A stretch of 64,000 nt of DNA, from assembly GCA_964020085.1 (NCBI GenBank), contig OZ026598.1, forward strand, positions 20,050,629-20,114,628, read 5' to 3'. Positions 1 to 11,731 of this stretch are shown here, piece after piece. Numbering within the stretch: the stretch's first letter is position 1; the number at the start of each line of letters is the position of its first letter. The translations under genes and the position numbers were made by a program. Origin of the DNA: Micromussa lordhowensis. Lineage: Eukaryota; Cnidaria; Anthozoa; Scleractinia; Lobophylliidae. The notes below the pieces were generated by a model. That model did not search any database. It was not told where the DNA came from and was given only the letters and a program-made list of their open reading frames with translations.

Positions 1-480
1 CGAATCACGTGCAAGTCAGGTTGGATTGCACCATCACCATTGTGTGGTTAAACGTGAATAGCTGCACAGAGTGTGGTTTTTGAAACTGTGGTTAATAATT
101 TGTCACCGAACCAACGAGTTCAAGTCGAGCCAACGTGTGAGTTCATAAGCGAGTTCACAGTCGTCGAACCAACAGGTTCACCATATCTAATCGGACCAAC
201 TAGTTCATTGATAATTCAAGCTGTGAGTAGCCACTTGTAGACTCGTTGAACGAGTACACTTGTTGTGAAAAACTATTCAACACGAAATAAACATTGAATC
301 AATTTTAACACACTGCAACTGAGAGTACAGCTGTCGAAAAGTTGAGTCAAAGTACTCAGGTGTTAAAGTACACACTCTGTTGAAGCAATCACTATTGAAT
401 TGCACAATATTCTACTGCTTTGTCAATCCTCACCATGTTGCTTTTACTGTATGTGATATCCATTTTGACATTACATAACC
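1..480. other. No gene seen; degenerate short repeats
   Basis: No coding region is recognisable. The stretch has loosely repeated phrases built on 'accaac(g)agttca', each followed by variable sequence (about positions 110-250). The wording resembles the degenerate repeats at 53370-53880, so both may come from the same kind of decayed repeat. Confidence 0.4.
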
Positions 481-486
481 AGAGCA

Positions 487-1129
487 TTGATTTCGCTAAT
501 ATTAAAATTTCTAATCGATGCGCGTACGATTTCCAATGTTTTCCTATTCACATTGAGAGATAAAGGGGAAAGTATTATTTTGTTGAGAAGAATACCTCAT
601 GCTTCACATGGAAGCTTTAATCCTTACGTCATTACTAACAAAGAAGCGCACATTATAAATGGCAACATGTTCGGTAACGCAACTAAAGATAAGACCAGAG
701 CTATCAGTGAACAGTCACAACAGACAACAGACATGAATTATTGTTTTATTCATGCAGGAAAGTTCTCATGCGCAGTAGACTGTTTTCTTGAACTTACATT
801 TGCCGTTTTTAAAGACTCTTTAAACTGTATTGAGCGTAATGAGTTTTTTCAAAAATTATCAGAGGCTTGTTTTCAATTAGATGTCACGCGTTCCTCCCCA
901 CGAACGGGGAGGAACACGTGATAAGCCTAAGAACGTCTACGTGGGAGGCCAGGTATACAGTAGTTACAAAGAGTTGCACCATATTTTCCCCTCATATCAA
1001 CGTCAATCTTTCTCAACAGGACAAATACCTGCCGAGCAAAGGCTACATTTTCACACTGTGAGCTACCTTGCGAAAAGTAGCCTCTCCCAACAACCCTTCA
1101 ATGCCCGCAATTCGTCACACAATTCCTAA
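487..1129 (+). pseudogene. Broken ORFs, possible TE-encoded peptidase-like remnant
   Basis: Overlapping open frames (487-921 and 881-1129) are connected only by frameshifts. The first contains the phrase SCAVDCFLEL, with the Cys at about residue 95. This resembles the Cys box found in proteins with ubiquitin-protease-like folds and in some large invertebrate transposon proteins. No His or Asp boxes can be placed. A frameshift near 540-570 also separates a second peptide-like stretch (frame starting near 485) from the first. I read this as a decayed transposon ORF. The assignment is weak and rests on one short motif. Confidence 0.25.
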
Positions 1130-2080
1130 GCAAAATTAATCGTCAATTCTGTCGTCAAATGGCGCGACTTTTGCGCGAATAAAAAGATTGCCACAACTCT
1201 GATCTACTAGTACACAACGCTCACACAACACTCGGATCTCCTAGTACACAACGCTCACACAATACTCAACCAATGCGGTCAAGAACACGAAAAAATCCTT
1301 TGTCCGCAGAGGCTACTTTTTTGTACCACAGCTCACCACCAACATGAGGCCTCTTCTTCCAAGTTTATACCGTGCAAAGAAACCCGTTTAAAAAAATGGC
1401 AGTTTCATATTGAAGTAAATGAGAAGCCTCAGTGCCTTTTCTCCCTTACCTATGGATATTTCCCATGGTAAATTAGTCTCATGAATGATCCGGACACACA
1501 CACCACGCTCATTTCTCCCGGAAAGGGTCATTTACCACAATAATATTCTCCCTGCAGCCATAACTATTATTAAAGGTCTTCACGCTCACTTCATTCTCAT
1601 CATGTCTTCTTTGCTTTTATATCTTTCACAGTTGGAGTACTCAACGTCTCTGTCTCTCCTGCACACATTTGTTGTTGATACACTACTCAACTTTCCAACG
1701 CCATTCAACATACATCCCGCGTAAACGCCTTAAGGCGTCTTCTTGTTACTTTCATGTTTTGGAATACTTTTTCTCCAAAATGTTACATGTATAATTTTAC
1801 CATATGATTGCTTAATGATTCATTTCTTGTCTGCCAGTTTTAGGCTTTGATGATACTTAATTTCAATTAAAGATTGCTTTGTATTATTTTGTTTCTGTAA
1901 TGTACAATGTACAGCTATTTGTTTGTTGTCATCTGTTTTGCCTAAAGCGTGTATGTGCATTTGTTTTGCACCTATCTCATTTTGGTACAAGGTCCGATTC
2001 AAAATATCACTTTTGTGGTTTTCCAGAATCGCTGAATGATTATTAATGTTTTTCGAAAGGAAATAATTTGTAAAGTTAGA
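1130..2080. other. No gene seen
   Basis: Short open frames only, without recognisable domains. A short perfect palindrome (acgccttaaggcgt) sits at about 1725-1738. A duplicated phrase about local 'cacacaacgctcacacaa' occurs twice near 1210-1265. Confidence 0.4.
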
Positions 2081-2084
2081 CGTG

Positions 2085-2165
2085 AAGCCTGGGTTCTATT
2101 ACTGGTGTACTTCACTTCTGATGACCTTGCTTGATAGGTATTTTTTTAATAAAGTTGTTGTTGTT
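2085..2165 (+). mobile_element. Probable retroelement 3' end
   Basis: The sequence 'tctgatgaccttgcttgat' is followed by 'aataaagttgttgttgtt', a polyadenylation-like signal and then a (GTT)n tail. That is the typical layout of a truncated LINE or SINE 3' end with a simple-repeat tail. No ORF is preserved upstream. Confidence 0.35.
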
Positions 2166-2381
2166 ATGAGAGTTTCACCTCATTGACCAGTAAAGGAAGA
2201 GTGCACAGACAAGTTTTTTCGGTGGTAAAGTTTTCATGTACGTGGTATATATATGTGACATATGCTGACACAGTGCACAAAAAACCTGACAAATTTCGAA
2301 TAAATAAGCTATATCTCTTCAATTCACTGTAAAATAATGAAGTACAATTTTCGAGCAATAAGCAAAAATGTAAACAATAAT

Positions 2382-2581
2382 AGGTGGTCAGAAATTTCAT
2401 TGAACTGATTCAAGCTTTCGTATCCTTGGCTGAGAAGCGTAAAGCTGCAGTACTCAGGAAGAACAATATCGATAAGTGTTACAAAGTGGCAGGATATATA
2501 GAGAAAATAGCTGCAAAATATCCATCTGCGTGTGCAGGATCTGGGACTCGATCGTCTTCATCGATCATCATGTATTGGCAA
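2382..2581 (+). other. Isolated exon-like ORF, unrecognised
   Basis: About 65 codons are open between an acceptor-like 'aataatag' and a donor-like 'ggcaag|gtaatc'. The peptide is charged and helix-like (FVSLAEKRKAAVLRKNN, then a KVAGYIEKIAAKYPS stretch) and ends in a Ser-rich segment. I do not recognise the family. It could be an internal exon of an unidentified gene or the remnant of a transposon protein. No neighbouring exon of matching phase was found. Confidence 0.22.
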
Positions 2582-2619
2582 GGTAATCCAAACAGTTGTA
2601 GAGCAGAATAACGTTCAAT

Positions 2620-5040
2620 GTTCAGCATTGACACCAAAAAGACGAAAGAAATTTGGCATTTAATGGATCTTCAGTTGCCTTTCCAGAGATCCAAACAGCA
2701 CAAAATATTGTGTAAACTGAAGCACATTGTAATATTTACCCATAATGCAGTTTGGCACGTGGCCAACCTCCTCTGCATGTAAACTGTATAACACTTGCAT
2801 ATACAGTAGATTACTTAATACTGTACATGTAGCTGTATTCATCACAATTATATAATTTAACTTCTGGTTGACACATTAAATGTACATGTACAATATCAAA
2901 CTCTCCTATTAGTCAAACCATCACATGGTCACACAGTACTGATGAAAATGCTTTCTTGTACATGTATAAAGATTTAGTGCATGAATGGTTGAATAAAATT
3001 TTATCAATTGAGGATCAAGTCAGAGACCTGCTGTTGGAAATATGGTATTTCTGCATTGTGCACGCATGTAAACTACATGTACACTGTAACCATAGAAACT
3101 CACCCAACTCCACTGTAGCCTTTAGTCTCTGCATGCGCCCAGTAAGTGTGATATCCAGAAAATTTTACTTCCTTAAAAGAACAAAACGCATGTACATTTA
3201 CATTTTCACATTTAAAGATGATTTCCAGTCTGTACTGCACAGTCTCAGCACCCTAATGTTTATAAACATTATGAGCGAATTAATGTCATTCGTTACGAAC
3301 CACACACACTGTACATGTACCTTACACAATGTATCTTTGAAGCCTTTCATATTCTTTTTCCAACAGCTTCATTGATTTTTACAGCTGTGAAGTTGTTTCA
3401 TCAAGTGATATGAGAAAGAATGAAGCATAAAGCCTCAACCGCTTCACATCCATACTGGTGGTTGTTTTGGAACTTCGTATGTACTTCATGTAAGTAGTTG
3501 AAAAATGTCTACATTTTGTGATGTCTTACATGTACACGAGACAAAACAAAAAACCCAAACTCTCAAGAGTGCACAGTACGGACTGGAAATCCTCTTTAAA
3601 TATAAATGTTAACATGAAGCATTTGTTTGGACCTTATGTTAATAAGTGGCATTTCTAAGAACTAGCTAGGAGTGGCTAGTGCATTGACCACTACATGTGT
3701 GTAAAACATTCATCATTAGCATACATGTATACATGCATGTACATGTAATATGTAAGGCTTAAGAGTGTAAAGCATTATTTACAGCTAAGGACCTTAGGAA
3801 GAGTTTCCTCTTGACATTTTGTCTCTTGTACGCAGAACACATCTGGATCTTCTCTTTTCACATATGCCAAGGTGGAGCCATTTTTCTGAAAAATATAGTT
3901 TGGGCAAAATAATTTTTGGCCCTTGTGTAAATAGGTCATTATTTTAATTTGTTCTTACTATGATCAATTGGAGGACCAGACAGACATATAGTTGTAAATG
4001 ACATCTTTAAAGGGGCTAGGTCACGCTATTTCTGGTACTTTTGTTTAATTTGTCAATTATACTGTATGAGTTCTAAACGTCAAATTGGCAGAGCAAGAGT
4101 CTTTCATTTGCAAAATCACAGCCACATAACAAACGAGAATGATTGTCCAGCTGGGTAAATGACATTTTGATATCAACTGAGATAAACTTGCAAAAAAGTT
4201 GGGCCGACGTTTTTCAAGTTTACCCAAATGCAACCCATTTTAATCCTCTCCAGTTTTGTCCACCCATGTCCCTTCTTGGCTTTCCTGTGTCTTGTTTGAG
4301 TTCTTCTATAGTTTTGAGCCGCTATTGTGATATTTTAGTCAATTCTATGATCATTTGATCAGTGCTGAAATTGATTGACCTAGCCACTTTAACATTTGTT
4401 CCTGTGTCTTTACTACATGTACATTATTAATATAAAACATAAAGATTCCATGTCTACATGTAAGTGCATCTGTTCAGTAATACATGCAGATCACAGAAGA
4501 AATATGTCAAACTGTGGAGGTTATTACTAACTCACCATCCAAGCCCTAATGCCATTAACATTCCAGCTAGAAATTTTAAAATTCCACTTCCTGAAGAAAA
4601 AAGAGGAGGAGGAGAAAAAACTCTTTTCATTCAGGAACCCATTGACTCAATTGACATTATTTTATTTCATATGTAACAGCCACAAATTATGTAGAATTAA
4701 TCATAATATTACTGTATATTAAATAACTAATGGGTATGTGTTCCGGAACAAAAAAAACTGTACAAGAAACAACAGAAATGATGAGCACTCTAGTCCCTTG
4801 TTTAAATCTCTTAATATTGTAAAATGCTTTGACCTGGTAACTTTACATATTAATAGCAATTTTTATGCATAAATATCGTAATAGCCTACTACAGGTTGTA
4901 CAATCTACAATGTATCTTTATTACTTTCTTTACTAGGATAATGCAGATCCAGTTGTAAATACATGTACATGTACTAAAACCAATATTGAAGTAAGTACAT
5001 GTACTGTTGCTAAATGCTTTGCAAATAAACATATTTTACT
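2620..5040. other. No gene seen; dense TACATGTA-type palindromes
   Basis: The stretch is AT-rich and non-coding, with many copies of TACATGTA or its extensions (for example near 2882, 2957, 3312, 3722-3748, 4413, 4965 and 4995). Short open frames here carry no recognisable motif. Confidence 0.4.
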
Positions 5041-5052
5041 TTCCCCACTCAC

Positions 5053-5219
5053 TTGTTTGTATTTGTACATGCAAAGTCTATTTCTCCTTCTCCTTCTCCC
5101 TCTCCAGTTTCAATAGAGTCTTCAGAATCAGTGCTCTCTTTCTTTGCCCTTTTAGACTTGGGTTCTTTGTCTTCAGCTTTACTTCTTTTGGCAGGGCGTT
5201 TCCCTTTTCCCTTAGTACC
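5053..5219 (-). other. Exon-like Lys/Glu-rich segment, unrecognised nuclear-type protein
   Basis: On the minus strand a good acceptor (…attttacag, ending at 5220) precedes an open segment. A donor (gtgagt, starting at 5052) follows it. The 167-nt exon starts in phase 0. It encodes basic clusters (KGKGKRPAKRSK and KSKRAKK), then an acidic EDSIETGEGEGEGE run, which is typical of a nuclear protein's low-complexity tail or linker. Such sequence does not identify a family. I could not place the flanking exons. Confidence 0.35.
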
Positions 5220-5316
5220 CTGTAAAATAATTTTCAGGATCAATCAGAAAGCAGATAGCTAAGAAAATACTGGACTTTGATTTAGAGAGAAATGAATTCC
5301 AAAAAACATTTTCTAA

Positions 5317-5574
5317 GGGAGGAGGGCTTCTTTAGGTGTATGTGCCAAAGAGATATAATGTAAAGTTCTGAAAAGAACAAATTAGCAGCCTTTTTCCATT
5401 GAGCAATCTCTTAGCAGATTACCAACTTTAAACTCCCCAAAATGTGGGAGGAGGGCTTCTTTAGGTGTATGTGCCAAAGAGATATAATGTAAAGTTCTGA
5501 AAAGAACAAATTAGCAGCCTTTTTCCATTGAGCAATCTCTTAGCAGATTACCAACTTTAAACTCCCCAAAATGT
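5317..5574. repeat. Perfect 129-bp tandem duplication
   Basis: The block beginning 'gggaggagggcttctttagg' at 5317 recurs at 5446. I see no differences over the 129-bp unit, so the two copies are adjacent and essentially identical. The duplication is very recent, or is a local assembly duplication. Confidence 0.85.
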
Positions 5575-5579
5575 GTACG

Positions 5580-7340
5580 ACATGTGATGCAATCCATCTT
5601 AATGAAATCAAGTGGTTTCAATTTGTGGAGAGAGAAAAAGGGATAAATCTTAATGATAAGACGTTCCATTACATCAAACAGAAATATGTTGCCTTTGTAG
5701 TGAGGATCATCTAATATTTATTATCGGGTCATTTCTACTGTTTCTCATAACAGAGGGTAAATCCACCGTAGGAAAAGATGGCGGCTATACATTTTACCAC
5801 AATACCTTGCTAACCTAACACAGTGTATAAGACACAAGGAAAGCCAAATTTTTACAATATTTGTCCCTGTACTAAGGACATTGTGTATCGTACATGTAGG
5901 TTTGAAGATTTTATGACTCTTCTGTACCTTTTTATGAACATTGTTAAAGTTTTCATGTGCTAAGAACTGTGGGTAAATGTACCAGTCGCCATCTTTTTTT
6001 CCTATGGAGGATTGCATTTGAGCTCACTACTTTCAGATGATTATTACTTTTTGGTTGCTGCTAGTTTCCGGATTTGCTGACAACCATAAAATTCTGATGA
6101 CTTTTTTACAAGGGTAGACTCTCTTTTTCGCCTAGGAGTCATTACTTTAAGATTGGGTAACTGTCTGAGAGATTTACCATATTACAATTTGGTAGTAACT
6201 CAAAACAAGGCCTATACCTGTACCTACATGTACTTAACTGATTTAGCTCAAGCAGTTTTCAAACCTCTGGCTGAACCTGCTATCTGCACTGTAATGAAAC
6301 TACTGAGGGACAGAAACAGGTTTAGTCTGTGACGGGCCGAGTGGCACATAAAGCCCAAGCTTATCCCAGTTTCTGTAGCAGTAGGTAACTTGGAGTATTG
6401 CAACCCCCTCCCCCCCCCCCCCTAATCTGATGGGATGCTAGTCCGTCACAGGGTCACCCCCAGCACATAATTCACTGATACCCATCTTAATATACACCTG
6501 GGTGGAGAAGGAGAAGTATCTTGCCCAAGAACATAACACAATGACAACTAACAAACAGGCTACTGTGCATCCGCCCAGTAGAGACAGGAGGGAAAGGTTG
6601 TAAAATGGATGGTCACAAGAAGAAATCAAGAAAACCCCAGGGACTTGGCATTTTCCGAATGCCCTGCAAATGACACAGCGGTTTAGCATGGTGTAATGAC
6701 TTCACAAATTTATATTGCATTGTCCACTGTGGTTGGAGTCCATGTCAGAGATAAGTCTTAACATAAACAACAGTTGTTGGAATGCCTGGGTTTGTGACAC
6801 AAACACGTACAAATCTACAGGTACACGTATTTCCCATTCAAACAGTTAAATATGAAATTTTATCATGTTGGCATTAAATTTGTCATTATATTGAAAGATA
6901 GAAATAAACTTGGGTCTACATGTATTTTGTCATGCATCTGTTCAGTTAAAGATTTACAGACCATGAAAAGTGTACATGTATGCCCAAAAGACACATTTTC
7001 ATCGATAGAAACCTAAAAATAATTAAATGTCTACTATCAATAAAAATTACTATATTTGTAAGTACACTGAAGCTGTTAACAAATTGAAAGATATGTGTTA
7101 CAATATTGAGTTAAGCATGCACAAGGTTGTAAATAATTAATATGTCAGTTGAAAAGGTCTTCTAAATCTTGGAAAAGTCACTACGATGATGAGTAAAATT
7201 TTTTATCCCTTCAACAATTAATTGATTTAATATCTTTGTCAAGATGTCCAACACCGCAAGAGCATTTTGTGCCTGAGTGAAGGCAGTACATGTATGTTAT
7301 AATTTCTGGCTTACCAAATATGGAGTCCTGGACTCTTTTG
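5580..7340. other. No gene; contains a SINE piece and a poly-C tract
   Basis: No coding sequence is recognised. A SINE-like segment lies at about 6330-6560 (annotated separately). A C-tract interrupts it at about 6405-6422. A few TACATGTA-type palindromes are scattered here. Confidence 0.4.
6330..6560 (-). mobile_element. SINE-family copy (partial)
   Basis: Phrases such as 'cttatcccagtttctgtag' and 'gggatgctagtccgtcacag' recur in the same order as in the copies at 36325-36470 and, in reverse complement, at 41850-42095. The last copy has a tRNA-like head, so this one is a minus-strand partial copy of a tRNA-derived SINE. A poly-C run (6405-6422) lies inside it. Confidence 0.55.
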
Positions 7341-7349
7341 TGGGTCTCT

Positions 7350-7725
7350 AATAATAATAATAATATATAGATTTTTAGAGCGCCATATCCTAAAAGCTCT
7401 ATGGCGCTTTACAATTTTGAAAATAAATAATCTAACTAATCAAAAAACGATAAAAAAGCTTGTCTAAAAAGAAGGGTCTTGAGGCTCCTTTTGAATGTGT
7501 CTAGTGCAGTCCCAGGCTGCCTCATCTGAATGGGCAGAGCATTCCACAGTCGCGGGGCAGCGACTGCGAAAGCTCTGTCGCCATAGGTCTTCTGATTAGA
7601 CCTAGGTACATGAAGAAGAGACAGAGAGGCAGACCTGAGACTACGACTAGGAACATAGGTGGAAATCAAATCACTTAAATAAAAAGGAGCCAAGCCATTA
7701 AGAGACTTAATACCTACTTTTGTTA
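7350..7725 (-). mobile_element. LINE (non-LTR retrotransposon) 3' end
   Basis: The open frame 7436-7693 (minus) encodes the conserved tail of a LINE ORF2: APFYLSDLI, then SRSLRSASLSLLHVPR, KTYGDRAF, AAPRLWNALP and a FKRSLKTLLF end. This pattern is common in CR1/L2-like elements of marine invertebrates. The 3' UTR contains the 'gcgctttaca' phrase and ends in an (AAT)n tail at 7350-7364. The copy is 5'-truncated; no reverse transcriptase core is present. Confidence 0.8.
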
Positions 7726-7729
7726 GTTG

Positions 7730-8147
7730 TTGTTTTAATTTTTTCCATTACTACATGTAGCTATCACACCATTAATTTTTTGTAGTTGTTTTTTATTTCT
7801 TTTTCCCATTACTATTGTAGCTAGTCATGTATCACATCCCTCACTTGCAAAATCCTAGTCAGGATTCACAAGGAGACAGTTATTCTCTTTATTATACATT
7901 CAACTCTCTAACTCTTTTCTGATTGGCCGAAAGCCTACAGTGAATTTTCGAAATCAGCGCTCCTGACGTCATAACAGATTATACAATAATCATGTCAAGG
8001 TCACGGGTAATCATGTCATGTATGACCGCAGTGCATGATTTCCAAGGGTAATCATGTCAACTTCACGCGATTCATGTTGTTTGCCGTCAGTGAAGAAGCA
8101 GAAACATGACTTCCAAGTTTTTGCGTTCGTTCAATATATAATAAAAC
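7730..8147. other. No gene seen
   Basis: AT-rich non-coding sequence. A cluster of short near-repeats ('aatcatgtcaaggtcacggg' and variants) lies at about 7988-8065, next to the hairpin element that follows and perhaps part of it. Confidence 0.35.
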
Positions 8148-8258
8148 AATTATTAGATTCGGTTTTTGTGATATCCAGAATAATCAAGGTCTCGGTAAGG
8201 GTTATCAGACCTTGATTATTCTGGATATCACAAAAACCTCATCCAATAATTGTTTATT
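8148..8258. repeat. Hairpin MITE
   Basis: A near-perfect inverted repeat: 'gtgatatccagaataatcaa' in the left arm is matched by its reverse complement in the right arm. The arms extend outwards through 'caattatt' and 'aataattg'. The loop is only about 14 bp. This is the structure of a miniature inverted-repeat element. Confidence 0.8.
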
Positions 8259-8394
8259 ATTATGTGAACTCTCTTTTTTTTCCAATTTTTACTTCACTTT
8301 GTCACATATTCGAGCTTTTTATACATGCACTTCAATTAACTTAATGATATGCTGAAATGTATTGTATTTCTTTTGAACCTGCCATGAATTGTAA

Positions 8395-8592
8395 ATATTA
8401 AATAAATGATAAAAATATAATTGCTATGATGGACAAAATATTAAACAACCCCTCAATTAGCTGAAGCACTTTCTTGCTCTCACTGAGTACATGTTTTTTG
8501 GCATCATCTGTGTCGTACAAAGATGAAGGAACAGACTGCACGGCACCACAAACACCAACTAAAGAAAGTACATGTATAGTCATGAACGACAT
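8395..8592 (-). CDS. Possible small secreted or membrane ORF/exon, unrecognised
   Basis: An open frame of about 64 codons has a hydrophobic start (MTIHVLSLVGVCGAV), a polar middle (DTDDAKKHVLSESKK) and a hydrophobic C-terminal segment (LFNILSIIAIIFLSFI) before the stop. An acceptor-like 'tttctttag' lies inside the frame, so the true exon may begin near 8560. No family is recognised. It may be the terminal exon of an unidentified minus-strand gene, or a chance frame. Confidence 0.2.
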
Positions 8593-8599
8593 TTTTCAG

Positions 8600-9300
8600 C
8601 CTCAGTAATGCCAGATTGCGGCCTTAAGACTGAAGATTTAAGACTGAAGATGGAAAGCGGTGATAATAAACGCGAGCAAATGCTTTCAAAACGAGCTATA
8701 CTTTGGCCTTGAACAACGACAAATTGCAGGGAAACCTATAAGCTTACAATCGCAGGAACTTCATAAATCACGCAAATCCGCGCATTTGACATCGATCCCA
8801 CGTCTTGTTAAATCTTGCACTTTTCCCACTACGAGTTCAGATCTAAAGCTCCACCAATACGAAGATCAATTGTAAAACCTAATAATTCGTGCATTACATT
8901 GTATACCAACTCCATACCTGGGTTTCTTTACTCTTTTTTGGTGGCATTCTCGACTTGTCCAACTCGATGATGCCTACATGTGTGTTTACCGCCACAAACG
9001 ATAACTACTTCATGTATACCACACTAATTTTAGAACCTTGTTCAACGTTAGGGGTGATGTGGAGTAGGTATTGTTTGGAACTTTTCAGCCCAAAAAATGT
9101 TCCAGTTTGTAGCCAATGTTTAAGCAACTGACTTTGGCATTATTCTCATATACACACATATGCATTGTATGATAACTTCTGCAGAAGACAAGGCAAAACG
9201 AGTCTTCACAACTTGAGAGCAAAGAAGAGCGCTATATTCAGAATCGATAGAATCGTGAAAAATCCACTATGAAATATCTAAAAATTGATGTAAAATAAAA
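8600..9300. other. No gene seen
   Basis: Two short plus-strand open frames (8660-8875 and 8889-9131) lack recognisable motifs or good splice context. Confidence 0.35.
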
Positions 9301-9305
9301 ATGTC

Positions 9306-9342
<37 letters not shown>

Positions 9343-9605
9343 GTTTTCATTGGCTTAGCCATCATGGGCTATGAGCCATTATACCATGCTCTACGAATAT
9401 GGTAAGCGTACGCGTGATTTTTTTGAGGCGTTTTTATTTTTTTTTTAAGTTTAGTTTGCCCTATTTTTGGGGTGTTTTTAACAAAAGAATTATTCCACTC
9501 GCCCTTGTTGGATATGAGATGATTATAGCCAACTCGGCGCTATGCGCCTCGTTGGCTATCTACCATCTCATATTCAACGCGCGCTTGTGGAATAATTGTT
9601 AAATA
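9300..9605 (-). mobile_element. MITE family A, copy 1
   Basis: The end of the element is a large hairpin. 'gaattattccactcgccctt' and 'ttggatatgagatgattata' are mirrored by the block ending in 'gtggaataattgtt'. Copies 2 (18385-18720) and 3 (40928-41235) have the same hairpin followed by the same body, which ends in 'gagaatttaataaat' or similar. This copy is in the opposite orientation, with its body at about 9300-9470. Confidence 0.75.
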
Positions 9606-9912
9606 TAAATTGTACCAGCATAAGTAAGATAAGAAAATGGAAAAAAAATTAAAATTAGTTTACATATATAGCAGCTGATACCCACGTACGCGTCGCTTAG
9701 TGTAATTTTTAACGATTCACTAAGTATAGAACAGTGGGCAATCAGCAGGACGTATATAACTTATTGGCCACCCATGTCTGTTTAAAAACACTGACATTGT
9801 TCAACACATTTCAGCCCTAATCATAAAAATTACAATTTCCTCGATTGTGATTGGTTTAAAGAACTCCTATTTTCTACTAATTCAATTGCCAAGTTGTTAT
9901 GGAACAGTTTTT

Positions 9913-10031
9913 TTATCGGACAGTTTGTTGTCGGACAGTTTGTTATTGGACAGTTTGTTATTGGACAGTTTGTTATTGGATTGTTTGTTATTGGACAGTT
10001 TGCTATCGGACAGTTTGTTATTGGACAGTTC
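9913..10031 (+). repeat. 15-bp minisatellite, about eight units
   Basis: Degenerate tandem copies of ggacagtttgttatt. Because the unit is a multiple of three, several frames stay open on both strands and give short repetitive peptides. These are not real proteins. Confidence 0.85.
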
Positions 10032-10045
10032 AATATGCCAATCAT

Positions 10046-10076
<31 letters not shown>

Positions 10077-10205
10077 CAATTTCAAGGCGACATGAAACAA
10101 GTATCGCCTCGTTTGTCAGTATTTTAATGCAAATTTGCCCTTTCTTTCATAACTTGGCTATTCTTCTTTTCTCGGAAATTGTAATTTTTACTGATGATTA
10201 ATTGG

Positions 10206-10219
10206 TAATAAGACTTCGT

Positions 10220-10250
<31 letters not shown>

Positions 10251-10352
10251 GATTAACAAATTGGACTCCCGCTGCGCGGTCGTCCGATTTTGTTATCTCT
10301 CGTTTAATTACAGACTGAATTGGACTCCACTCAGTCCTTATTGTCACATTAG
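10206..10352. repeat. Hairpin MITE-like inverted repeat
   Basis: The left arm, 'aataagacttcgtgtcgtcc' followed by 'aattcggtctgtaat', is mirrored on the right by 'attacagactgaattggact' and 'cagtccttatt'. The arms are imperfect, and the centre contains a second short inverted repeat around 'ctgcgcgg'. Confidence 0.65.
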
Positions 10353-10389
10353 CATCATAAATGAATACAGAAATTTTAAAAACCATTTG

Positions 10390-11320
10390 AAACTTCGTTT
10401 TTAATTCCGTGAAATACTACCATGCAGGAAAAGTACATTTACTCTGCAATAAGACGTGTCTTCGCAAGGCAAGGCAGTTTACGCCGTTGTGAATTGAATT
10501 CAAAATACCAGCTCCAGTAGCAACCCAATTTTTAGCAATGCATGCATGTCTATACGTCCATAAGCAGATCCCTGATGAGAATAATTTATTAAAATCTCCT
10601 ATACACTTTATACTATCGCGTTTTTCTTGCGAAACGGGAATTCGTCGAGGAACTAGGAAGTTGGAAGACGTCAGTTCTTCAGTTCTTTCGTAAAAGGTGA
10701 GTTAAAATGGCAAAGATCTCCAGTAAAACCTTTTTATTGAGGAAGTTTCGAGACTCACTGGTCGATGTCTGGACTCCTGAGTATGTCCGTTTTGTTGCAC
10801 ACTTGTTAAAATGGCTACAAAATAAAATGGCCATTATGGTACAATATGTTAGAAGATTCTTGTAAATACCTAAAAAGATGAAAAGGTCTTATCGATCCTT
10901 TTTTCTAGTAAGATTGAACTGTCATTTCTTTTCAGTTTTTTTAATAACCAGTCAATACCCTCCTGGCTTAAACAGCAATATCTGTCGCGCCATTAAGGAT
11001 TAAATTTTTGAGCATTATTCATTCCCTGTTAGTTCGAGCTAAGCTGTAATTATAGTCTACAATCTGTCCAGTGCCGTAACAAGAAAAAAATGACGACTGA
11101 TCAGGCAATGTCCATGGCTAAATTCTCTTGCTTCGTATTAAAGCTGTTTATGATAACTATAAACAATAAGAAAACATGAATGAGGAAAATATCTCGGTTT
11201 CCTTTCCAGACAAAATTGTCAATGGCACTTAGAGTTCTTCTTTCATTTTTGGGGCGTAACAGTAAATTGAATGCAGACCAAAAATGAAGAAACTGGTTTT
11301 TTTTAAGAGATTAATAATCA
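10390..11320. other. No gene recognised
   Basis: Non-coding. A good-looking donor follows at about 10697 (cgtaaaag|gtgagtt), preceded by a CRE-like 'gacgtcag'. It could mark an untranslated first exon of a downstream plus-strand gene, perhaps the fibrinogen gene. Nothing in the sequence links them. Confidence 0.25.
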
Positions 11321-11730
11321 TTATAACATAGCTAGCAGAGCCGCGCAATCAAATTCAGTATACGTAAGCGTGCTCAAAATCCCGATAGTGCTCGCTGATA
11401 GCGTGAGCAAATCGTTTCGCCAGAATTTTTTTTTCGCGCGAGCGGCCATTGTTAGCGCGGGGAAAAATATTATATTTCGAGGCAATATAATGGATACAAA
11501 CAGAGATTCGGCCCACCAGTCCCGAAACGAAGACAATTTTGCGACCTTTTCTCGTGGGCTAGAGTACTTAAATAACGCAGAAAAAGAGAAAACAAACGGG
11601 AAAGGAGACTCGGCATCAGCGCCGTCGCGATTCGCTTCACAGTCGGGTGAAATGCAACAATCACTTCTTATATATTGTTGTCCGTTTTTCGCGTCGGATT
11701 TAATGCACAATTCCACCGGCTATGTTATAA
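11321..11730 (+). other. Relatively GC-rich stretch with open frames on both strands
   Basis: Open frames of 146 codons (11370-11810, +) and 131 codons (11321-11716, -) overlap. The plus frame contains a polar peptide from about residue 41 (MDTNRDSAHQSRNEDN and so on) that could be the start of a real exon. No family is recognised. The plus frame runs into the fold-back element at 11732, so its C-terminal end is transposon sequence. Confidence 0.2.
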
Positions 11731-11731
11731 A

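Noticed and set aside
9913..10031. Regular repeats that could be taken for a CRISPR array
   Set aside because: The units are contiguous 15-bp copies without spacers, in an animal genome. It is a minisatellite.
9830..10201. Overlapping repetitive ORFs on both strands
   Set aside because: They arise only because the 15-bp unit is divisible by three.
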